A DNA stretch of 64,000 nt from Oreohelix idahoensis (taxonomy: Eukaryota; Mollusca; Gastropoda; Stylommatophora; Oreohelicidae). Below the pieces are notes generated by a model, which was not told the DNA's origin, searched no databases, and saw only the letters and a program-made list of their open reading frames with translations. The stretch covers positions 186,001 to 250,000 of the forward strand of contig JAMPIV010010585.1 in NCBI GenBank assembly GCA_024509875.1, given 5' to 3'. Shown here in pieces: positions 58,039-64,000 of the stretch (position 1 is the first letter of the stretch; every line of letters starts with the position of its first letter). The position numbers were made by a program, and so were the translations under genes.

Positions 58039-58171
58039 ATGGACGGTAATAAGGATGAAAGTGAGAAGTGCATTTCAATAGCCTTGCGATATATCGAGTC
58101 TGGAAACATAGATAAAGCCAGACGATTTCTTACAAAGGCACAGAAACTCTTTCCCTCAAAGAAAGCAGCGG
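58039..58171 (+). CDS. DNAJB12/14-like: DNAJB12/DNAJB14-like J-protein, exon 1
   Basis: Exon 1 encodes MDGNKDESEKCISIALRYIE.., SGNIDKARRFLTKAQKLFPS, KKAA plus one base, and ends at a GTATGT donor (58172). This is the conserved N-terminus of DNAJB12/DNAJB14 (M(E/D)xNKDEAERCI.IAL...RFLEKAQRLYP). These are ER-membrane co-chaperones with a cytosolic J domain that pass substrates to HSP70. The ATG at 58039 was chosen because homology starts exactly there; the frame is open further upstream to 57928 but without family resemblance. The J domain and membrane segment must lie beyond 64000. It is the only host gene I can name here. Whether it is B12 or B14 cannot be told from this part. Confidence 0.88.
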
Positions 58172-59854
58172 GTATGTAACACTTCTTGAGTAATAGCGGA
58201 ACATAAAAGCATTTTATCGATCTCACTTTGGCATTAGGCCTAGGCCCTACAGTTAAACATTTTATTGATCTCAATTTAGTTCTTAATCTACTTCGACTCT
58301 CACACAACACACAGCCCTCACATGTTTCTTTTTCAGGTTGTTTCTGAAATTTAGTCGCCAAATTATTCCCGGGACCAGATGACGGCACATTTTGGTGTAT
58401 TCAATGTATCTTATTTCGTACAACAAACTCATCAGTCTCGATTGCACACTAGCTAGGCCTAAGTCTGGTGGTACCTCTGTTTGCATTAGACTTGGTCCCA
58501 CTTGGAGCATGTGTGTTAAGTGTAGCCTATGTGTTTGTTGTTTTTTAAGTTCCTCGTCTTAATTTTATTAATTTATTTTGTTCATGTAGCCTATCCATCT
58601 TTCAATTTCAAAACCAGGACAAGAAAAAGTTCCCAGTTGAAAGGGATAAAGAAGTAGGCTAATGAAAGGACCTTGAGTGAAGTGTGCAGGACAAGACTGC
58701 TGTTCTTTGCTAGTGCATATTCTTTACAATTCTCGTATGTTTGTTTTCCAGACTGGTATATATATATTTTTGTTTAAAAGTTTAGCTTTTTATCATCACT
58801 ACCATATTTTTGGTCAGCTGCCATCTCAGCATCAAAGATCAGTTGCAATGAGTTTCCAGCATCTTCTTCTCTAGCCTTGACAGGACACTCTGTTAGACTC
58901 TTTCCTGTCCATCTGTTGATGTTATCTTCCCACTTATAGCATTATCCTGGTGTTGTTTTTATATTAAGGTGTTTCTTTTATTCAAACGTTGTATGTATAA
59001 AGGAATTTTTAATACAAGTGAATAAAATACATGCATGCAGATTTATCTTTAAAAAAAATTTACTACACTCTCTCTGACCATTACTCTGATATATAGGGTC
59101 ACCACTATTACCAGGTTTTGTGTATTAATCCAAAAGTCATGCCAGGTAATTGGAGACATAATTCGCTCATTTAGATGTAAAGCATTTCTTCTTTGTCTCA
59201 GACAGTTTTGCACCACTTTATGTACCCCTACCCCTGCTCATTCTACCTGGACAATAAACCTCCTATTATGTTGTGAAATAAATCTCTATGTAGTCTAGCC
59301 TATATCTTCCCTTTATTTTGCACAGTTTCTTTTTATTTAAAAAAAATTTTTTATTATCGTATGTGGTTTCATTGATGATTGTAAGTGGAAAGAGAATGAA
59401 ATCTGTGTTTCATGAATCATAAATAATATCAGAATGATGCGAAAATTATAGACACTAGGGGAACAGCAGAAAAGAACACGCCAGACAACATATAAGACAG
59501 AAGCAGTAGGCCCTTCTGAGATTGAAGCAGAGTAGAGGTCGGCAAGGACCAAGTTTCGAATTGGGGGCTGTGATGCTCTCAGTCTGAGTTGCTCATTTGT
59601 CTGCATTTTTTTTTTAATTATTAAAGACTTTACATTGCTTATAACAACAACAAAATAACTTTGCATTTTTTTTAAACTGGTACAGTTGTAAAAATGTACA
59701 GGACCAGCTACGTATTCCTGTATAACTCTGTGCTTAGTTTATATTGCAAATTATTTTCCTCGGTGTTAGTGTATCGCTCAGTTTTATTTTGTGTGGAAAT
59801 TAAAGTGCAGCTGTGTTTGTTTTTATTTATATTTTTTTTTTTCGTTCTCCTCAG
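58172..59854 (+). other. Intron 1 of the DNAJB12/14-like gene
   Basis: The 1683-bp intron begins GTATGT and ends TTCTCCTCAG after a pyrimidine-rich tract (TTTTTTTTTTTCGTTCTCC). Splicing joins G to AA, giving E in frame. Nothing else is recognised inside it. Confidence 0.88.
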
Positions 59855-60029
59855 AATTACTTAACAGATTGGAACATCATACAGCAAATGGTGACACCCC
59901 AGATGGTGATTCCGCCCATATTCGTCAGAGGAAATACAGCCACTCAAAATCTGGAGAGAAAGCTGAAAAAGAAGCTGATAAGGTCCTCCAAGTTGAGTAC
60001 ACTGAAGAACAGTTAACCTCTGTGATAAG
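59855..60029 (+). CDS. DNAJB12/14-like: DNAJB12/DNAJB14-like J-protein, exon 2
   Basis: Exon 2 (175 bp) encodes LLNRLEHHTANGDTPDGDSA, a variable polar linker (HIRQRKYSHSKSGEKAEKEA), then VLQVEYTEEQLTSVIR. The last part matches the conserved (G/E)YT.EQ(V/L)..V(I/K)R just before KDYYEILGV of the J domain. The exon ends AAG before GTATGC (60030), leaving phase 2. The acceptor CAG at 59852-59854 is strong. The next exon, with the J domain and its HPD motif, is not in the window, since the rest of the window is intron filled by repeats. Confidence 0.85.
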
Positions 60030-60280
60030 GTATGCATTGTTGTCAGTTCTTTCAAAATTTAAGTTTATTGCAGTTATGTCATGATAATGATTTTCTCCTC
60101 AACCTACAGCATGATGGCATCACATGTTATACTGTATAGTTGTCTCAGGTAATGGATGTCTTTCTTGGTTTCTATCTGTCTTTTCTACTGTTTGATAGTC
60201 TGTGTCATAGGGACACTTCATGAATGGACAGGACTCAACCTGTGCTCCTTTTATCCATCAGTTTTTTAATCTGTTGGAGG
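60030..60280 (+). other. Intron 2, 5' part
   Basis: Begins with the GTATGC donor. No other feature before the minisatellite. Confidence 0.7.
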
Positions 60281-60770
60281 CAACTTCATACTAGTGGTTC
60301 TATCTTACTTCAACTTCATACTAGTGGTTCTATCTTACTTCAACTTCATACTAGTGGTTCTATCTTACTTCAACTTCATACTAGTGGTTCTATCTTACTT
60401 CAACTTCATACTAGTGGTTCTATCTTACTTCAACTTCATACTAGTGGTTCTATCTTACTTCAACTTCATACTAGTGGTTCTATCTTACTTCAACTTCATA
60501 CTAGTGGTTCTATCTTACTTCAACTTCATACTAGTGGTTCTATCTTACTTCAACTTCATACTAGTGGTTCTATCTTACTTCAACTTCATACTAGTGGTTC
60601 TATCTTACTTCAACTTCATACAAGTGGTTCTATCTTACTTCAACTTCATACTAGTGGTTCTATCTTACTTCAACTTCATACTAGTGGTTCTATCTTACTT
60701 CAACTTCATACTAGTGGTTCTATCTTACTTCAACTTCATACTAGTGGTTCTATCTTACTTCAACTTCATT
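60281..60770. repeat. 30-bp minisatellite, 16 full copies plus a partial one
   Basis: The unit CAACTTCATACTAGTGGTTC plus TATCTTACTT is repeated without length change from 60281 to 60760, with a partial copy to 60770. The only difference seen is a T-to-A in one unit (CATACAAGTGG, about 60621). Long ORFs across it (60224-60817, 60294-60803) are artefacts of a 30-bp period. It lies in intron 2 of the J-protein gene. Confidence 0.97.
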
Positions 60771-60925
60771 GTGTGGCATTTTTCCTTTTTATCTTACTTG
60801 TGAAATTTTACTCTTGACTGTCCTGTGAACTCATATGATCATATCTTGTGCATATGATTCTTCAGTCGAAAGCCGTAGACTTATTTAAGATGGTTAAACA
60901 TTAACTGAAAATTATGAAACTGTAG
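60771..60925 (+). other. Intron 2, between minisatellite and LINE
   Basis: Non-coding, nothing recognised. Confidence 0.6.
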
Positions 60926-61067
60926 CTTCTTCTTCTTCTGCGTTCGGTTTGTAGTCATGCTAAATCTGCAGGCCTGTCGCCAGGACGAAGTCCACAGTCT
61001 TTTCCAGGTCGGCGTGGCAGCCCCATAGCTTCTGCTGGAGCTCATCACCTTTTGGCCAGGTCACACG

Positions 61068-62553
61068 TCACAATTTATCATGGGTTGGACAGTTCTGGAG
61101 AATGTGTTCTGGAGTCTGGATATCAGTTCCACATGGGCATTCATTCGTGTGGGATATCTTGAGGCGATAGAGATGTCCAAGTAATCTGCAGTGACCAGTT
61201 CTCAGGCGGAAAATTGTCGTCTGTTGGTGTCTGTTTAGGTGGTGGATTGGGTCATCTCTGCTGTATATATCCCCTTCCTCCTTCCACTGATTTTTGTACT
61301 TGTTGTGGATGATGGTTTTTGCTTCCCGATAGGGCAATGGGTGGCTGTATTGTTCCATTTTACTGCCATTTCTTGATAGAGCATCTGCTTTCTCATTACC
61401 AGCGATTCCACAATGGGCAGGTAACCACTGAAGGGCAATGGTTGATGACCTTTGGATGATGTTAAGCTCAGATCTGATCTCATTCATCATGTTATCATTT
61501 CTGGTGTTTTGTATTGATTCAAGTAATGATCTGCAGTCAGTGAAGATTACTATCTTAGCTTGTGGCTGCTGTTCAGGTCTGGTGAGGATCTTCAGGGCTT
61601 GCAGTAGTGCCATAGCTTCTGCCCTAAAATTGGAGGAGATCTTTCCAGTTGGGAAGGCCTTTCGGATGATCTTTCCATTTAGGAATCTTATAAAGATGCC
61701 TCCTCCACCGTTCTTTACTGCCCCCCTCAGCAGATCCATCTGTGTATGCATGTGTCCACTCCTTCGGGTTGTACTTTTCTTCAATCATTTCTTGAGCCAA
61801 AGTTTTTAGTTGTTGAGGGGTCAGGTGGCCTTTCTTTTTTATTTCAGGGACTTCTGTGATGATAGATATATTTCCATGGCAGTCGTCTGGCTCCTCGTAA
61901 TCAATTAACATTTCAATCTCAGTAGATCGATTTGGGAGGAGGTCTTCATGGCATCGGTGCAGATGTTTGGAGATGTTTAGGAAGCTGGTTCTTTTCAGCC
62001 TGTTCTTTGTCACACTATGGAGTTTGGCATGCATTGGATGACTTGGCATTCGTAGAAGCTTCTCACTGTGAGTGAATACCTTTTCCTCACGTCTGTCATC
62101 AAGAGAGCGGATGTTGGTGTATCGCTCCATTGCCTGGATTGGAGAAGTCTTCATCCCTCCAGTGATTAGTCTAAGGCCTGAATTTTGCACTTTCCTTAGA
62201 CATTCTGTGTTTGTTTTAGATGCTGTGGCCCAGGCTGACATGCCATATTCAAGTACAGGTCTGACTGTGCCTGTATAGACTTTTTTAAGTATGTTGGTAT
62301 TTGCCCCCCAACTTGTGCCAGCCAGTTTCTTCATAATAGAGAGCTTTCTTATTGCTCTCTGTTCTACTGCTTTTATGTGCGGCTTCCAGGTGAGTCTCTT
62401 ATCCAACTTGACTCCTAGGTATGTTGGGTTTTCCTCGATTGGAAGTTCACTTCCATTTAGCTGCAGTTTGATCGTTCTCGGCGATTTGACAGAGAGAAGC
62501 AGGTTGCTACTGTCTTGGAGAGGTTTATCTGTACTCCCCAATCTGATGCCCAT
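61068..62553 (-). pseudogene. LINE post-RT region, RNase H and C-terminal zinc motif
   Basis: Frame 62553-61624: NPTYLGVKLDKRLTWKPHIK, VRPVLEYGMSAWATAS, then HAYTDGSAEGG, the first RNase H aspartate. A frameshift near 61730 leads to frame 61784-61068: NFRAEAMALLQALKI (E), IVIFTDCRSLLESI (D), ALQWLPAHCGIAGNEKADAL (final H and D), then FRLRTGHCRLLGHLYRL and CPCGTDIQTPEHILQNC (C-x-C..H..C). A TGA after HDKL is followed in frame by about 34 more residues (VTWPKGDELQQKLWG) to the true end near 60965. RNase H removes RNA from the cDNA hybrid. Confidence 0.85.
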
Positions 62554-63363
62554 TTACCGATGGTATTTAGCGCAGCTTGCATCCTGAACTTCGCAGTAGG
62601 CAAATGTTCAGCAGCAGACCAGGCAGCAAAATCGTCAGCATGAAGAGCCCTGGAGATATGCCCGGACAGTTTCTCTGCAATATCATTTATATATATGATA
62701 AAAAGTGTGGGGGAGATAACTCCTCCTTGTGGCACACCCTGTTGTAGAGTGAAGCGATGGTTCAGTTTCCCGTCAAGTTTTACTCTTGCTGTGCGGTATC
62801 GAAGAAAGTCCCGTATCCAGTTGAACATTCTCCCTTCAATTTTGCTGTTGAGCATCTTAAGGAGGAGTCCTTCTTTCCATACCTTATCAAAGGCTTTTGT
62901 CAAGTCTACAAAAACCGCCAGTACTTTCTTTTTCTCCTGAAAGGCATTTTCTACTTCCTGGGCTAGATATACTAGTTGGTCTTCGGTGCTGCGATTTTTC
63001 CTAAATGCTGACTGTGTGTTATCAAGCAGATGGTTTTTTTTCCAGATGTTTCAGTAATCTTGAGTTCACCATTCTTTCCATTACCTTACCCAGACAGCTC
63101 AGTAGGCTAACTGGTCGGTAGCTGGACTTGCTTGTTTTCTCCTTTTGTTTCTTTCTGATGGGAACAGTGATTGCTTCTCGCCATTGATCTGGAAATTTTC
63201 CAGTACTCCATGACTGATTGAAGATTAGGAGGAGCTTGTGCCTGGCTACAGGTCCAAGGTTCTTGATCATATCATTTGTGATGCCATCTTTTCCTGGAGC
63301 TTTTCTGTTCTTTATTTTTGTTATGGCAGCACTGAGTTCTCTCATAGTAAGGGGTGACTTCAT
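62457..63363 (-). pseudogene. LINE reverse transcriptase
   Basis: Frame 63363-63022 holds RT block 1-2 (KIKNRKAPGKDGITNDMIKN, WREAITVPIRKKQKEKTSKS, YRPVSLLSCLGKVMERMVNS). A slip in an A-run (about 63042-63050) follows. Then QSAFRKNRSTEDQLVYLAQE.., VFVDLTKAFDKVWKEGLLLK (catalytic D), QQGVPQGGVISPTLFIIYIN and the ADD box in RALHADDFAAW (62903-62457). RT copies the element RNA at the nicked target. The box has H before ADD where Y or F is more common. Confidence 0.85.
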
Positions 63364-63970
63364 GCAGATATCTGGGTTTTGGTTTCTTTTACTTCCTTAC
63401 GTACTTCTTGGATTCGTGCATGTGAAAGTGATGTGGTGCTTTCTTCCTTGTAGAAATCTGCCAGGATGTTTGCTGCCATCTTTCCTGTGTGGTATTTTTC
63501 ATTTTCCTTGATGACAGTCTTACAGTAGCTGGTTGTTGTTTCTTCATTTAGCACTCTTGTCAGATTCCACAGCTTGCTTGAGTCCTTTTCCAAGTTGAGA
63601 CTGCTGGTCTTCTGGTGCCAGCTCCTTTAGATTTCAGCTTTCTTTTGTTCATTGAAAGCTTGTTTTATGCTGTTGTGCCTCTGTGTGTTCTCTAATGTGG
63701 GATTTTGCTCCATAGTTTCCCGTGCTTTATTTAATTCACTATGGAGTTTTCCCAGGTTGTCACTCCAGTATGGTTTGTAGTCTCGTCGTTTACCTCGTGG
63801 AATTGACTTCTTTGCTGCTTGGATGATTGCCTCACTGATGATGGAGATGTTTTTATTGATGTTATTTGAGTGGGCAATGTTCTGACAGAAATTGTCGGCT
63901 TGTTCTTTAAAAAATCCCCAGTTTGCTTTTTTGAAATTCCAGCTAGGAGACATATTGATTTCTCCTGCAC
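63364..63970 (-). pseudogene. LINE endonuclease-RT linker
   Basis: Frames 63953-63627 (NWGFFKEQADNFCQNIAHSN, IIQAAKKSIPRGKRRDYKPY, LHSELNKARETMEQ) and 63593-63360 (SSKLWNLTRVLNEE, KMAANILADFYKEEST) form the usual helical linker before RT (..IPRGKR..Y.PYW, ..A..LADF..). A frame change lies near 63600-63630. The upstream endonuclease is beyond the window. Confidence 0.75.
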
Positions 63971-64000
63971 TTCTTATCTCAGATATATGTAATGTGACTG

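Larger units (their letters stand above)
60926..64000 (-). mobile_element. I-type LINE with RNase H in intron 2, antisense to the gene
   Basis: It reads on the minus strand from beyond 64000 to a (GAA)n tail at about 60926-60940 (element sense CGAACGCAGAAGAAGAAGAA). Order: endonuclease-RT linker (63970-63370), RT (63363-62457), post-RT region, RNase H (about 61810-61380), and a C-terminal cysteine motif. Frameshifts near 63045, 62488 and 61730 and one TGA near 61067 make it non-functional, but homology is nearly continuous, so it is a fairly recent copy. The endonuclease lies outside the window. Confidence 0.88.

Noticed and set aside
60224..60817. Two long overlapping ORFs (197 and 169 residues) with perfect decapeptide repeats
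   Set aside because: They are the result of a 30-bp tandem array without stops; no conserved start, domain or flanking coding signal.

Overview
The window is animal genomic DNA: AT-rich, intron-containing, and dominated by transposable elements. The one host gene I recognise is the 5' end of a DNAJB12/DNAJB14-type J-protein gene (two exons, 58039-58171 and 59855-60029, GT-AG intron between, remainder beyond the right edge). The mix of elements (Gmr1-like and other Ty3/Gypsy LTR elements, I-type LINEs with RNase H, a restriction-like-endonuclease LINE, a Penelope-like element with GIY-YIG endonuclease, and hAT-like and TTAA-flanked MITEs) fits an invertebrate metazoan. A mollusc or other lophotrochozoan is my best guess, but the sequence does not prove it.

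Layout. 1-948 is a diverged LTR copy, inverted relative to the element at 5348-13571, and holds a 385-bp insert with exact splice-like borders. 1434-2438 is the C-terminal remnant of an RLE LINE. 5348-13571 is a minus-strand LTR retrotransposon with near-identical 1.94-kb LTRs, a SCAN-like gag, and integrase placed before reverse transcriptase. 13572-23100 is mostly non-coding, with a minisatellite, two MITEs, a decayed uncharacterised ORF family (20290-21450) and a 370-bp direct duplication. 23110-25336 has a LINE remnant, an LTR and a Gypsy RT piece. 25337-32600 is non-coding except for repeat arrays. 32640-35990 is the gag-protease half of another minus-strand Gypsy element.

39150-48825 is a nested structure. 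An I-type LINE is split by a plus-strand LTR element (39906-47676) with 1016-bp LTRs and a perfect 5-bp target duplication (AACAG). In the gag position this element carries a long coiled-coil ORF that, across two small duplications, leads into an RRM RNA-binding domain. It keeps only part of RT plus RNase H and has no integrase. This is the most unusual object in the window.

52790-57365 is another nest: an RTE/Jockey-like LINE split by a 5'-truncated Penelope-like element with a 6-bp target duplication. 58039-64000 is the DNAJB12/14-like gene; its second intron holds a 16-copy 30-bp minisatellite and a minus-strand I-type LINE running off the right edge.

Nearly all protein-coding potential belongs to mobile elements, most of them with stops, frameshifts or deletions. 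Family assignments come from motifs and domain order read by eye; no database search was possible.
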